Source: DATFNI01 sp963712305 (lineage in GTDB: Bacteria; Bacteroidota; Rhodothermia; Balneolales; DATFMH01). Taken from it: a stretch of 64,000 bases of DNA. The notes below the pieces were generated by a model that saw only the letters and a list, made by a program, of their open reading frames with translations, did no database searches and was not told where the DNA came from. The position numbers were made by a program, and so were the translations under genes. Below are positions 37,681 through 50,700 of this stretch, piece by piece. Position 1 is the stretch's first letter, and every line of letters begins with the position of its first letter. The stretch is from assembly GCA_963712305.1 (NCBI GenBank), contig CAVQHI010000001.1:1054001-1118000 (forward strand). The letters run 5' to 3'.

Positions 37681-39714
37681 TCAATTAACCGTCGTATCAT
37701 TGATGATCTTCTCAGCATCAGTGAAGCGATTGGATTTCTGAAGTGCCTCAATCAGGAAAGATCGCAGAATAGTATTATTTGGATGTGTCTGGTAAAAGGT
37801 ATCCCATCGCCTGCATAATTCATCAAGCGTACCAGATTTCTCGGCTATTTTTATGCTCATTCGGTAAGCAGACTCATCGGCCGGCGATAAACCTTCGATC
37901 TTTGCATATGTCAGAGCAGCCTTGTCATACTTCCTCTGTTCATAGTAAATGTTACCCAAGAACTTATTCGCCTCAATAAGTTTTGGTGCCCACCTGACTG
38001 CCAGTTCTGTTAATTCCAAAGCTCTTTTCACATTACCGGATTGATACTCGTGTTCCCCCACCAGGTAATAAAGAACGGCCGATCCCTTGTACCGATGAAG
38101 TAACTTTTGAAGTACCGGATCAACCTTGGTTTTATCGAAGCTTGTTGTAAAATAATGGAAGACCGTTTCAGCTAATTCGTTTGTTGTATCAGGCTGCTGT
38201 TTTTGCTGGTATTCCCTTGCCAGGCTGTCCAGGTTTACAGATCCTGCAAACTGCTGTTTAAATTTCTTTTGTTCGTCTTCGATCTTATGCAGACTGATGA
38301 CGAGCGCCTTACGAGTCAGCTCAATTGACTCGTTTCCATTTCCGGGATGAACTAATACGGCTAAGCGGTAAAAAACATTCGGATTGGTGCTTCCCAAGTC
38401 AATGGCTTTACGGTAATTAGTTCGTGAGCTGTCTTCTTGATCGAGGTGTTCGAATATTACTCCAAGGTGATAATATACATCGGCAACTAATTGGATCTTT
38501 CTCAGCTTTCTGTAAGTGCCCAGTGCTTCCATCCATTTACCTGCCTGCTCTTCGGTTTTCGCCTTCATTCTGAGTAGTTGAATATTATCAGGCTCTATGG
38601 ACGTCAAAGAACGAAGCAGTTGCGTGGACTCCAGAAACTTCTCATCTCTGTTATAACTTAAAGCTTTTTTGATGCCATACTTTACAGTATCACCAGATAA
38701 TGTAACCAGCGTATCATAAACAGCACGCTCAGCCTCCCTTTGACCTGATTGTTTATACGTATCAGCAATTTTCTGATAAACTGACAGATCGTCCGGAAAC
38801 TGCTTTTGCATTTTCCTAAGCACAATCATCTCCCTTTTAAAGCTTCCGTAATGCTCGTTCAGCTTGATCAGAGAACTATAGATTTCCTTATTCTCAGGGA
38901 ATTTTTGCAACAGGCTGTCATATACGACATTGGCCTCATTCATTTTATGCGATGAAGCTAACAGTTCGGCATAGATTACACCAATTTTAGGATTATCAGG
39001 CTCGAGCTTATACAAGATTCTATATTCCTTCAATGTCTCGTCAGCCTTCTTAAGTTTATATAGTGCACTCGCTTTCATGCGATGAAGCGAGATATCGTTT
39101 GGATGATCCTTTAATAAACTGTCGCCCAGATTTTGAGCATCCTCCCAGCGTTCCTGATTGAGATAGGCCAGCACCAATCCGCGTTCGGCATTCAAACTGA
39201 GTGTATCGTATCGCTGTGCTTTGTACAAGTACGTCACTACCTCATCCCATTTCTTTACATCATTCGCATTCTGTGCCTTTTGGAGATAAATATTATAAAG
39301 ACGCTTATTCAACATCTTCTGATCGTAAATCTCCGATTCTCCCTTTTTCCCAATCAGTTTTTCAAATGCACTGAGTGCCTCATTCAAACGCTGCTGGCTG
39401 TATAAAGAATTTGCTTTTATCCACCTTAATGATGCATCATCCGGGAAGTAATGGAGTCCAAGGTTCGCTGAGTATTCTGCCAAATCAGACATTTCGGAAT
39501 TTTGATAGCTGGCCGCAAGTAATACATAGGCTTTCCTTTGCAGCGAATCAGCCTTCAGTGATTGCTCGAGAGAATTGATGGCAGATTGATAGTTTTTATT
39601 ATTGAAATACTGCATTCCTTCCTGCAGATATATTTCGCCGGAACCACTTTGAGCATACAGCGAATTACTCCCCAAAAAGAAAAATCCCAATAAGATCCAG
39701 CTAACTTTATACAT
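37681..39714 (-). CDS. Secreted TPR-repeat protein (last gene of the giant-protein operon)
   Basis: The 677-residue protein has a signal peptide (WILLGFFFLGSNSLYAQ) and then TPR-like helix pairs almost to the end (for example YLQEGMQYFNNKNYQSAINS, AYVLLAASYQNSEMSDLAEY and RALELTELAVRWAPKLIEAN). No enzyme domain was seen. TPR proteins in the periplasm usually hold protein complexes together, so it may be a scaffold for the assembly encoded upstream. It lies 36 bp after the fibronectin gene on the same strand. Confidence 0.85.
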   Translation of the reverse strand: MYKVSWILLGFFFLGSNSLYAQSGSGEIYLQEGMQYFNNKNYQSAINSLEQSLKADSLQRKAYVLLAASYQNSEMSDLAEYSANLGLHYFPDDASLRWIKANSLYSQQRLNEALSAFEKLIGKKGESEIYDQKMLNKRLYNIYLQKAQNANDVKKWDEVVTYLYKAQRYDTLSLNAERGLVLAYLNQERWEDAQNLGDSLLKDHPNDISLHRMKASALYKLKKADETLKEYRILYKLEPDNPKIGVIYAELLASSHKMNEANVVYDSLLQKFPENKEIYSSLIKLNEHYGSFKREMIVLRKMQKQFPDDLSVYQKIADTYKQSGQREAERAVYDTLVTLSGDTVKYGIKKALSYNRDEKFLESTQLLRSLTSIEPDNIQLLRMKAKTEEQAGKWMEALGTYRKLRKIQLVADVYYHLGVIFEHLDQEDSSRTNYRKAIDLGSTNPNVFYRLAVLVHPGNGNESIELTRKALVISLHKIEDEQKKFKQQFAGSVNLDSLAREYQQKQQPDTTNELAETVFHYFTTSFDKTKVDPVLQKLLHRYKGSAVLYYLVGEHEYQSGNVKRALELTELAVRWAPKLIEANKFLGNIYYEQRKYDKAALTYAKIEGLSPADESAYRMSIKIAEKSGTLDELCRRWDTFYQTHPNNTILRSFLIEALQKSNRFTDAEKIINDTTVN

Positions 39715-39750
39715 CCCTTTTTAAACTTACGACATTCAGCGGAATCGATT

Positions 39751-41787
39751 TTATCGCGCTTTGAACTCTACAGGTTCACTATTTTTGCTTTCATTTTCTG
39801 AAGTATCAACGGCTCTGACAATCAACCACTCCCCGTTTCCAATCCCCCTGTTTCTCAAATTATAATGATTTTGACTGATCAATGAATCCGAAACCAGATG
39901 ATAAACGCCTGTTTGCAGGTTAGATTTATAAATACGGTAACCGGCCATATCATATGTAACGACGGGACTCCATGTCAATACAAAATTATCCCCGTTCCTC
40001 CTGATCCGGACATTGGAAACTCTGCGTGGAGGCTGATGATCGCGAACCCAAACCGTGTCAGATGATACTGCCGAGCTCTTATTCCCAGCCGAATCCACAG
40101 CTATCATACTGTACAGATACCGATGTCCGAGCTCGATTTGTTCATCCCTCCAGCTTGTTGTTCCCGGATTGAAGTGGCGTGTTTGTGAACTATCCGTATC
40201 TAGTCTCTTTTTTGATAGCTTATAGGTTGTTGCATCGCCGGATGCAGAGTGAGTCCAGATGACATCAATCCAGGCTGCATCATGGTTACGGGCACGGAGG
40301 TAAGATGGAGGTTTCGGCGGAGTGTTATCTGGAACCTGATAAACGGTAAACAAAGTATCACTCACATTATTGCTGCTGTCAAGTGCAGCCAGACCATAGC
40401 GGTAGTAGGCACCCTCACTGAATCCCAAACCGCCGTTCCCTTTATCTGTAAATACGGTATCACGCATATTGGAAAGATTCAGTTTGAGAAACCCATCACT
40501 TGATGTCTCATTTCCGTTTTGACGCAGAATGATCCAGCTTTTAAAATCACGAGGCATCCTTGAAGGTGTCCACGACAGGTTCACTACCGAGTCTTTGTAA
40601 CTCACCGTGATCCTGCGTGGTGAGGGCGGTGGCGTTACATCCTGGTATAATGCAGAGCCGGGAACACTCTTCGGACTCTCATTTCCAGCCGAGTCAACAG
40701 CCGAAACACTGTAATAGTAGACATTGCCCTGAACCGCAGTTGTATCGGTGTAACTTTGGTTCTCCGCCGGTAACAGTTGGTTTGTCATCAACGAGTAGCT
40801 GTCCTCCATGTTCTTTTTGCGATACACCCGATACCCTTCCACATCCAGGTCCTTGCTGCTTGGCCAGCTAACCAACATCCCCTTTTGTCCCGCCACTGCT
40901 CCAACGGCACTGATGACATTTGGTGGCACATTATCGATAACATTGTAATCCAACACCTCGCTGGGTTCACTTTCCTGGCCCGTGATTGAAACGGCCCGGA
41001 CGAAAAAGTGGGCGGTCACTCCGGATCTGTCCACATTGAAGGTATATTGGAATTGCTGCTTGTCTGTCTGCCTTAATATGATGTCGGGATCGTTAATGAG
41101 CTGAATATTCCCGTTATTATCCTTCTGATATACATTAAACCGAATTACATGATCATCATTTTGAAGATTGAATGACGCATATTTCCATTTCAGCGTTATC
41201 AGATTGCCTTTATTTTTAGCAGACAGATCAGTGGACGTCGTCATCACGTGTGGCTTAAGCGTTACCTTTTTGTCCAGGATCTTTCCCGTGGGATTCCCGA
41301 TATCATTCACAAACTCTATGTGGTAGGTAACTGTGGAACCTATTGATGCAGTAGAATCGATATAAAGCCGTCCCAAAGCCTGTGCAACTTCGGGAAACGT
41401 AAACGAATACAATCTTCCTTCAACAGGATGTGATCTCAACTTCAGAAACAAACTTTGCGGTGTATAAGCCTGCATCGCTTCTTGCAACACATCATATTGA
41501 TCACCTAGAACGCCTTTCAACATTGCCGGATAGGCTACTGAAAGAATCGGCTCATCATTGAGCTTTTTGAGAGAATCCGATCCCTGATCTTTCCGGTAAA
41601 TATTGAAACCATGTCCCGGCGGAGGCAGCATCGTATGATAAATATAGACTGCCTTTCCCCGTATAGCAATGCGCATTTGAGGCGAACTGTTATCCTGAGA
41701 TTTGGCTGGTTTTATCTGACCCATAACCATCAAACAGCATGCACCGCAAAAGACGGCTAAAAACTTCCTGAATCCTCCAGATCTCAT
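39751..41787 (-). CDS. Secreted fibronectin type III multi-domain protein
   Basis: The 678-residue protein has a signal peptide (about residues 1-30, PAKSQ) and at least five fibronectin III-type domains. Clear copies begin PPNVISAVGA, TPPPSPRRIT, TPPKPPSYLRA and QPPRRVSNVRI, with the WSP/WTP and YRVYRK, YSVSAVDSAGN motifs of the fold. The first ~200 residues (HTMLPPPGHGFNIYRK) are beta-rich and less typical. It starts two bases after the stop of the 4030-residue protein gene, so translation is coupled. The domain type and export suggest an extracellular or periplasmic binding role alongside the giant protein. Confidence 0.9.
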   Translation of the reverse strand: MRSGGFRKFLAVFCGACCLMVMGQIKPAKSQDNSSPQMRIAIRGKAVYIYHTMLPPPGHGFNIYRKDQGSDSLKKLNDEPILSVAYPAMLKGVLGDQYDVLQEAMQAYTPQSLFLKLRSHPVEGRLYSFTFPEVAQALGRLYIDSTASIGSTVTYHIEFVNDIGNPTGKILDKKVTLKPHVMTTSTDLSAKNKGNLITLKWKYASFNLQNDDHVIRFNVYQKDNNGNIQLINDPDIILRQTDKQQFQYTFNVDRSGVTAHFFVRAVSITGQESEPSEVLDYNVIDNVPPNVISAVGAVAGQKGMLVSWPSSKDLDVEGYRVYRKKNMEDSYSLMTNQLLPAENQSYTDTTAVQGNVYYYSVSAVDSAGNESPKSVPGSALYQDVTPPPSPRRITVSYKDSVVNLSWTPSRMPRDFKSWIILRQNGNETSSDGFLKLNLSNMRDTVFTDKGNGGLGFSEGAYYRYGLAALDSSNNVSDTLFTVYQVPDNTPPKPPSYLRARNHDAAWIDVIWTHSASGDATTYKLSKKRLDTDSSQTRHFNPGTTSWRDEQIELGHRYLYSMIAVDSAGNKSSAVSSDTVWVRDHQPPRRVSNVRIRRNGDNFVLTWSPVVTYDMAGYRIYKSNLQTGVYHLVSDSLISQNHYNLRNRGIGNGEWLIVRAVDTSENESKNSEPVEFKAR

Positions 41788-41789
41788 TA

Positions 41790-44700
41790 TTAATTCCCAA
41801 ATGAACTGTTAATATTATAATTATACACCGGTTTATTAACCTGTACTTTCTCGCTTTGGGCACCGCTCAGCCAAACTACCCGGGTCAACCCATTTCCATT
41901 AGTGATACGAATCCCCACTTCAAGATTTCGATAAAGTGTAATCATATACGGATACACGCCATAACTGAATGTTATTTCTATTGAGGTCGACTGTCCGGCT
42001 GGCACCAGGTCCGTAATTGCAACCAGGTCGTGCCATTGCCCCGAGCTTTCGTTACCGACTGTAGTAACCTTATACTCAACCCGGCGAATACCCGATTGCG
42101 GATCTTTGATGTTGCTCACAGTCAACCGGGCCCGTTTATTAGACAAGCTGCTAAGGTTCACCGTTGGTTTGGCCGGTATACTTTTATCAATGACAACAGG
42201 ACCGGTTACCGCTGCGGTTGAATTCATGTTCTGTTTATTAAATGTGCGATAATGGACGTAGTAGGTTCCTGATGACAACTGATCGTTTGACACATCTAAC
42301 TCAGTTGCTGGTAAGTTTCCCGGCCACTGAATATCGCCCTTAGCCGCCTGTTGCCATACATAAATTCCGAATTCCCCTCCAAGCCCCGGTTGCAATTCAT
42401 CAGTTGGACTGTCGGGCCAGGTTTTAATCGTTGGCTCCCCGGTTGCGGTCTGACCGATAGCGTACTCACGTCCTTTGATATCAGACTCAAGGTCTACCGA
42501 TGGCTTTGTCACATACAGGCGAATGACGTCAGGCATTATCATCGCAGCAACTTTGGGTTTATATGGCGAGGTCGGATCATGAATGACTACCGGTCCGAAA
42601 CGATCGGATTTGCCATATAAGCCGGCATTATTTTGGGCCCTGACGAAGAAATAAAGCGAATCTTTAAAATTCAGTTTACCTCCTCTTAACTGTACCATTT
42701 GATTCTTTGTAGAATCAAGAGACATTGCATCTGAGAAAGCGGCACTGGTATCAGGATTATTCGTAATTACATATTGATAATTGTAGATGCCCGATTCACT
42801 ATCTCTTGCCGGCGACCACTTGAGAGTGTAACTGGGTGTTGCGCTGCTGTAAGTGTACGTTGGTCCCTCCATTTGAGGCCTGTGTTGTACTACAGGAGTA
42901 GCCTGCCTATTACCGAATCCGTACACCTGGTATCCACCGCTGACAGGCTGATAAATATACACGGGTTGAATATCAGGAGCAGAAGGAGCCGTTCCATCAT
43001 ACATGACACCCGACTGTACATGCTTTTCCCTGCTTCGCAGTCCCTCGGAGTTCGTTGAACGAACGCTAACATAAACCGGGTGATCGCTACTTAACCTCAG
43101 ATCATTGGCCGTAATATGATATCTCACATTTGCCATTCCACCGTTATTGCCGCCGCTGCTCAATCGTTGTCCGTGAGCGTCAGTCCATTGCACGACATTC
43201 TGTCCCCCGGGATATGTTCCGATAGCATATTCAACCGATGCAATATCAGATTCCATATCGATCGTCGTGACATCAAACTCAATCCTGTCTCTGTCATGAG
43301 ACATGTATACATATTGCAACCCGGTATTGCTGTTACTGCCGGAGCCGCCAGAACCGTTATAGTTCGTTCCATTTGGCAGATTACTACTCGTTGACATACT
43401 CAACTGGGCACCCGTAGTTGTTTTGGTCAAATCACCCACAAATCTCTGCGTTTTGTGATATGGGAATGTGACATATGGTGTTGACGGAGCTGTGTTATCA
43501 TGATTAATAACATTCTGAGTGTTAGTTACAGAAGGTTCTGGCGATCCGGGGTCAACTGGAACGTCCACCGATGCCACTCTTGAAATAGTATTTCCTGCTG
43601 GTCCCCTCGCACGAACAATTACGCGATAATGTCCGGTTTTCTGTGATGAGGTCCTCTTGAAGGCATAGTAATCCAGATGATCCTCCGATCCCGCAGTAAC
43701 CAAATTGCTTGAAAAGATCGATGTTCCGGTCCCCGGTTCAACCAGGATGCTATTTTCAACGACATCGCCGGTCGGATGAGAGCTGCTCCAGTTAATCTTC
43801 ATATCATTTCGATAATCATCCTGATCATATTGCATCGTGATGTTATTCACCACTGGAGGTGCAAGCTGTTGATCAAGCTGGTTCATCTCCTCTTCGATAC
43901 CGGCGGCTGCAGAATCACCCATCACTGATTTGCGCCAGTTAGCATACACGTCCATCATTCCATACAAGGTGGCCGTCATATTTGCTTTGATACTGTATAT
44001 CGTATCCTCAAGCTCGGTGAAACGTTTATGCTTTTGCTTCAGATCGTTTTTGATCGTGTTATAATACTGGATGAGTGAGTCCGCCATCATCCTGGAATTG
44101 CTTTTCAGTGAATCGGCGCCATCCTTAACCGTTTTATACCAAAGCTCCTGGGCCGTGGTCCGGAACATATTTTTAAATGCCCCGGGATTATTGTTTGCCA
44201 GTGCCTGTCTCATTGCGTCTGCTGTCTGGCTCGAATCCGATGTCGCTTGTTGGTTATCGCGTGTCAGATGGTGGATGAAATAACGACGCATTCTTGCAAC
44301 TTTTATGGCCGTACTTTTATAGTCATCTTTGATCTGGCCATTACTGTTGGACATCGTATTAGTGATGTCGTCGATTGCAGAGTTTATCGATCCATGTAAG
44401 CCAGAGATTTGATTACCCACACTTTGTGCCCCATAATAGAGCTGCCATCTCCGATTGATGCGATAACTGTAAAAGTTGTTGTACTCATGCTCCATATCGA
44501 GATAAGACTTCGCAACATCGTTTAGAGTCGGGCCCAAATACAATGTTATGGCAGGCAATACATGCAGTTCTCCGCCAGCCATAAAACTTGTTCCCTGCGT
44601 TGTAATTGTAGCCCTTCCTGAAAGTGACTGATCGATTCCGGAAATCATAGTATAAACCGTATCAATCACACTCCGATACTGCTGGTCGAGCTGCGCGATG

Positions 44701-47700
44701 CTCTGTTTGTAATTTGCCAGATTATCGCTGTTTTGATTTGCAAGATCAGTATTTACCGAGAATGAGGGCGCACTGCCACTACTCCAGTCGGTGTTTACAT
44801 TCTGAATAGGCGACGATATTTGATCAGCAAAACTTTGCTCTTCGGTTTCCCACTGAATAGCCTTAGCCTTTGTATTCCTGAGTCGTTTGATGACGGGGGT
44901 TGCCTTTTGAACAAGATCCTCCGTTTCATTTTCAAGAACACTCTGATAAAGCTGGAATACTCCCGATGAAGTATAGTGATTGTTGAAATTGGTTACGATT
45001 TGTTTCACCTGCCTGAATGCACCCGGAGCAGGTTGTGTGAAATAACCCTGCTTTTGCGGCGTAATATCCTTTTCGTTATCAATCCAACGCTGCATGATGT
45101 TCTGTCGTTGATAATTATCTTTTGTCAACAGTTGCAAGCCGGCAGCCATTAATTCCTGTTGCGTCAACTCTGGCAACTGAGGCGTGTTTATCGCATCCTG
45201 GACAGCATCACCGGCCTCATTCGCTTTGTTCTGCATGTCCTCGGCTTCTTTCCGTGCCTTGTCGACAAGTTCATCATAACGCTTGTTCCTTCCTGTGCCA
45301 CCGTCAAATTTCCCGTTACGCAGGGATACCCAGACTCCTACCGTGCCGTTGAACACAAATGCTACCTGAACATGGGCACTTGCCGCTGCATAAAGGAGAT
45401 AATTCCTGTGTTCCTTGATAAAGGCACCCTTAGCCGTGGCATCCAATTTTGCCAATCCACCCACAACGGAGGCATGAATTCCTATCTCGGCATAAGCCCC
45501 AAACAGATCTTTGCTTTTAACCCAGAAGACCTGCGCGTCAAATCCACTTTTGATAGTGATAATCTTGAAGTCAAAACCACTGTGGACACCGACATCGAAG
45601 TAAAAGCCGTCCTGGCATACGATAATCTTTGTGCTGGCCTCGGCCAATTTTAATAAACTCAGATCCCCATTACCTTTAAACGCCCATGTTACTGAGTTAT
45701 CAGATTTCAACACGGCTTTAAAGCTGACCTCTAATTTCCCGGTTATAGCTTCATGTGCATTGATGGCAACAAAACCGTCCGCATTTATATTTATCTGGTT
45801 TCCGCCATTCACGTCACTCAGTCGAATGCTGAGGCTGAACCCTCCTTTCATGCTCATTCTGCCTTCTTTTCCATCCTGTTTAAGCACAATGGCATGAGCG
45901 TCAATGAGCACATTTGTATCCGTGATAACAGCCAGTGCACTGCCTTCCGCAGCATATGCCCCCGTTGATCCGGCGATGCCCATATCTACATTAACAATGA
46001 CTGCAAATGTGTAGTTTTGGTTACCGCTCCAGGGTGGCGTATAGTTCATCCCCTGGTCGCTCGACTGACTTGCAACAGTCTCATATCCGGTTAGGTCTAT
46101 TACTTCCTGTATATCCCGGGAACTCGCATTGTAGAAGAAACCGCCGCCAATACCGGTCATGGTAATAACCCCCGGAACAACAGGAACCGTGGCTTTTACT
46201 TTCACAAATACACCGAATTTCAGTTTTTGATTCAGGGTCGATATCTCTCCGAATGCAGCAATTTCAGAGGTACTCTGTCCTATACTGAACGATCCATCAC
46301 CAGCCACCTTCAGCAGGATTCCATTATCCCCGGAGTCGAATTGCATATCGGCATTTATATTTGCGTGGTCCCCGAATGTCAAAGATGCTTTCTGGATTGC
46401 AAAATGGACTCCGTTATCATCGGTCGTTTGATAGAAATAGATGTGCTGTACACTACCGCTTATGCTTCCAATCGTAATGGATAATGCACTATTCGTGTTC
46501 TGTCCCGGGCCAAAATCAAGATAGTTGCTCACATTGATCGTCTCCTCCTGAGCATCATCTATGTCGTGTGGATCATCATTAGCTCCACTGTTGTTTTTAC
46601 GAACGGTGATTGTGCCCGATTCTTTATAAGTGAATTTCCCGACTTCAATCTGAACCTTGTCTCCTAACGTCTTCAAATGTCCGCCCGTGAAATCACCAAT
46701 TGAGGCAACCCCGGTTTCGTCGATGATCATGTTTGCGAAGCTAAATCCGCCGTCAATATCACTCATATTAAGACTGGCACTTCCATCGAACTTCAATCCG
46801 AAGTTCGATGCATCTGGTATTGAAATGTTGCTGACCCCGATGTCGAAAAACTGACGGTTGAAATCCAGGTTCGAGTTGGGTTCAACATGCCACGTTGTAT
46901 GCCCATCCTGGTACTCAAAACCATGTTGCCCGGATACAGAACCGATATGAATCGTGCTGTTTCCGCTGGACGGATTCTTTACTGTCAAATCGGCCGACGT
47001 GTAGAAGCTGGTCTGACTCATATCCTGTAAATCCATGTTTATTCCGGCGTCGGTCAACGTAATAGTCGCAAAATCTCCAAGGTCATATGATGGATGTTGT
47101 GACAGATCAAACTCCGGACCCTGCGTCGTAACATTTCCATCTTTATCCACCGCAACAGTAAAGTTTGAACTGTCGCTGATTGGAGCAGGCAGCGTAACTT
47201 CCCCCTGTGCCTGAAGTTTAAGGGATGAGTTTTGCATTAATAACTTCAAAGAAGTCAGGGATGCATAATTGCCCAAAATAGGCTGCGGTTGATTCAGGAA
47301 CTCGAGACCTGCATTCTGAATGGATACATCGCCGTTTGATCCGATACTCAGATTCTTGAAAGAAAAATCGCGGTCGAGTGCGTGCAGGTTCCCGCCCATC
47401 GTAAGGGTCAACACATTCTGCTGGTAGTTAAGATCCAGGCTATCAAGCCTCATGTGCGCAAACCCGTTTAGGATGTCAACATCCTGAGGCGTCAGAGCAT
47501 GCGTATCAATCTGGTTCACCGATACACCGCCGGTTCCTATTCTCAGATTTTGGATACTCAGCTCAAATTCATCACCCAAAAGTTCCGGAGCCTGCAGCCG
47601 TCCGTCAATGACCATCGCAAGTTCCTGCGGTGATACGGCAATGGTCAGACCATCGACCTTCATTCTGAGCCAGTGGTCTCCAACCCCATATTCATCACCA

Positions 47701-50700
47701 AGCTGCTGTGCGTTACTGGCGAAGTTCCACTTGTCGTTCGTGATATCATAACCGGCGGAAAAATGGAGTCGTCGCATCTTTTGAGTAACTGTATCGACCA
47801 GCATCTTGCTGTAAAACTCACCAGACAGATTGATTTCTTTCTGGTTACCCATTTTCACCTGAGCACCATCCACCGACATAACGAACCCACTGTCCGGAAG
47901 GAAACTGTGCGAGACAAGAGGATGTTGCGGCACTTGAGCAGGTAATGAATGCGAATATTCACCAGCTTCAATTGTTGCCTTCTCAAAACCATCGGGACCA
48001 AGGGTAACCTCGTTTATGGCTACAGGTACGTCATTAAGAGATTGAGGCAACAGAATTTTCAGTGAAGCGGTCAGCTTGAACGGTTCGCTCGATTTTTTGG
48101 CATACTTAAGGGCTGTAATTGATAACGGGACCTGCATCAATGGTTTCAGATCTATCGGATTCTGTGTCAGATCGGCCTGAATCTGACCTCCCATGATCTG
48201 GAAGGAACTGTTCACATCAACATCCTGGAATGTGACATCGATAACCGGCGGATTTGCATTATCCAACCCGGCAAGCACCAGTTTTACCGACTTGTTGGCC
48301 TTGGTTGACAGCCGCATTCCGCCTTGAATAGATTGCGATTGAACATTCAGAGGTTGATTGGGCCCGTCCCTAAGCACAAGGTAAGCAACATCCCTGGTCG
48401 GCAGCCCTAAAGTATCCGGCAGAGGAACTGCAGCCACAATGTTATCCATATGGAAACCCTGCTGGTCGTAGTAGGCTACACGTTCAGTCTGTCCATTCTG
48501 TTCCACTTTATTAATGTCAGCACGTCCCGATGTCACCTGTACCGGTGCAAGGCTCATGCGCATATTATGGAACTGCACCTGGTAATCGTCACCGTTCTCG
48601 CCGCCAAACCGCATTGCCACCGTACTCTGACCATTGACCAGCATGCCGTCTTTGTCGATGGTTACTTGCTGGGGCATCACAAAACGAACTCCCGGATCAA
48701 CAGAAATAGGTGAGTTAGGATCGACGACGGTCCATTTCAAAGGATTGAAGCCGACTTCCATGCCAAAACTATCCTGGAACTGAATATTGCCGGATGATAT
48801 GGTACCATCAGAGAGATTTAGGGCCAGGTTATTGAAGTTTGCCTGAACTGTTGCACCATCGGCATTCAGCGTTCCTCCCCCTGTCAGCACAAAACCGTTA
48901 TTGGTGATGGCAGCCTGCTGAACGGTAAACTTGAGTAAAGAATCTGTTGATGGGTAGTACCATATAAAGGGACCGGGAATATTTATGTTACCCGAAAGCA
49001 CCTGTCCGTTGAGAACATCCAGCATTAGATTTCCTGATGCTGTCACTGGAGTCGTATTCTGGGTCTTCACGGTAGCCGTTGCTGAACCCTGCATGATCAG
49101 TGTCTGTTGATTTCCACTAAAACCAAACTGGAGCTGTGAACTTCCAAAACTCAAACTCAGCGGACCCATAACCAGTTGACCGCAGGGAGTGAAGTTGTCA
49201 ACCGTGCCGGTGAGCCCGCCGAGTTTGTTGAGGCGTACTGCAAACGTTTTTTCCGGGCAGTTTTGATTCGGAGAGACAAAGAAATCAGGCTCCTGCAGCT
49301 TGCCTGATAATTCGATATCGTAATCCTGAGTACCATCCGGAGCCCGTCCAAGGTTACCTGCTATTTGTTGTAGAATGAGTCCTGTATGCGAACTCAGAGG
49401 CAGATTTATCCCATTTTCAAAAGTGTATGGATCAAGCTGTCCCTCAAGAATTCCATTATTGAAACCAATATCACTCAGCGTCGCCGAGGCGTGTGCCAGT
49501 CCGGGTGATGTCTGGGCAAAACCCGGGAATGTCAATTTGAAATCAAGATGAGGGATCAAACCGACCAGATCACCCGGACTGAATGAGAACCAGTGTAGTG
49601 TGTCCTTCCGTGTTCGGAAAGCCAGTGGTTTCAGATGAAATGCCCCGACATCAAATCCAGTCAGGTTCAACGGCGGTGTTGAACTGTCGTTTATCTCCTG
49701 TTGCGGAATGATGATGCCGATACCACTCTTAATCTGTACATTTCGCAACGGAACCGTAATAGGATCACCTTCATCCGGAGCCAACGTGAAATGGACATTG
49801 ATATCAGCCAAATAGCTTAATCCCTGCTGTTTCGACCAGTTTAGATTGAGTTGGTCAATCTTATCGACGGCAACTTTGAAATTTCCCATTTCGAGTTTGG
49901 GAAGTGTCGCGTTTGCCTGGCTGTTGAATTGTGTCACAGTCATCTGATCCTGGGTCCAATGGAGTCCAAGACTCGCAGATGCTGCCGCCTCTCCGTTCAG
50001 AGCATTGACGTGGAAATCTGCATTCATATCGAACGAGAACTGTGAATTGGCAGGATCTGTCGCAGGAATATCAAGATCTCCGGAGATTGAGTTAACATTA
50101 AGTGCCACCCGTGATTGATCTTCAAGAGGCAGCTCTGCATTCATGTCAGATAAATCCACCTGCGAGTGGAGATGGCCATTTAACCCGGCTGCAATAGTAA
50201 TGTGTCCATTATCTCCAAGACTATGATCAAGCAGAGCGATTTCTGATTTTAACTGCAGTTCGGGAGAACCGCCATTATTACCAGGGTCGCTAAACAAGAC
50301 CTGGTACACCTTTGCGGGAACACCTAACCGGTTCAGGTCAAAAGCGGCATTATCTTCGGGAACATCTACACTGATCGTGCCACTCATCACATCACCGGTC
50401 GAGGGATTAATGTCCACATTATTCAGATTGACATCTAATTGGGGTGCCTGTGCCAGGTTGCCTTGTAAGGCTGGAAATACTAACGGTAAGGATGCCCCCG
50501 GTTTTTTTGTAATTCGCAACGTGCCATCCGGCTGCCGCTGCGTTTGTACCAGCAGAGTGTCGTTTCGTTTAATTTGCAGATAAGCGATCGATTCAAGCGG
50601 CAAAGGTATTCGTTCAGGCAGAAACTGGTTTCCGAAAAATGCCGGATCGGGAAAGAAGCCGTTGGTCGTTGCGTAACCGACACGCTGACCCTTCCAGTCT

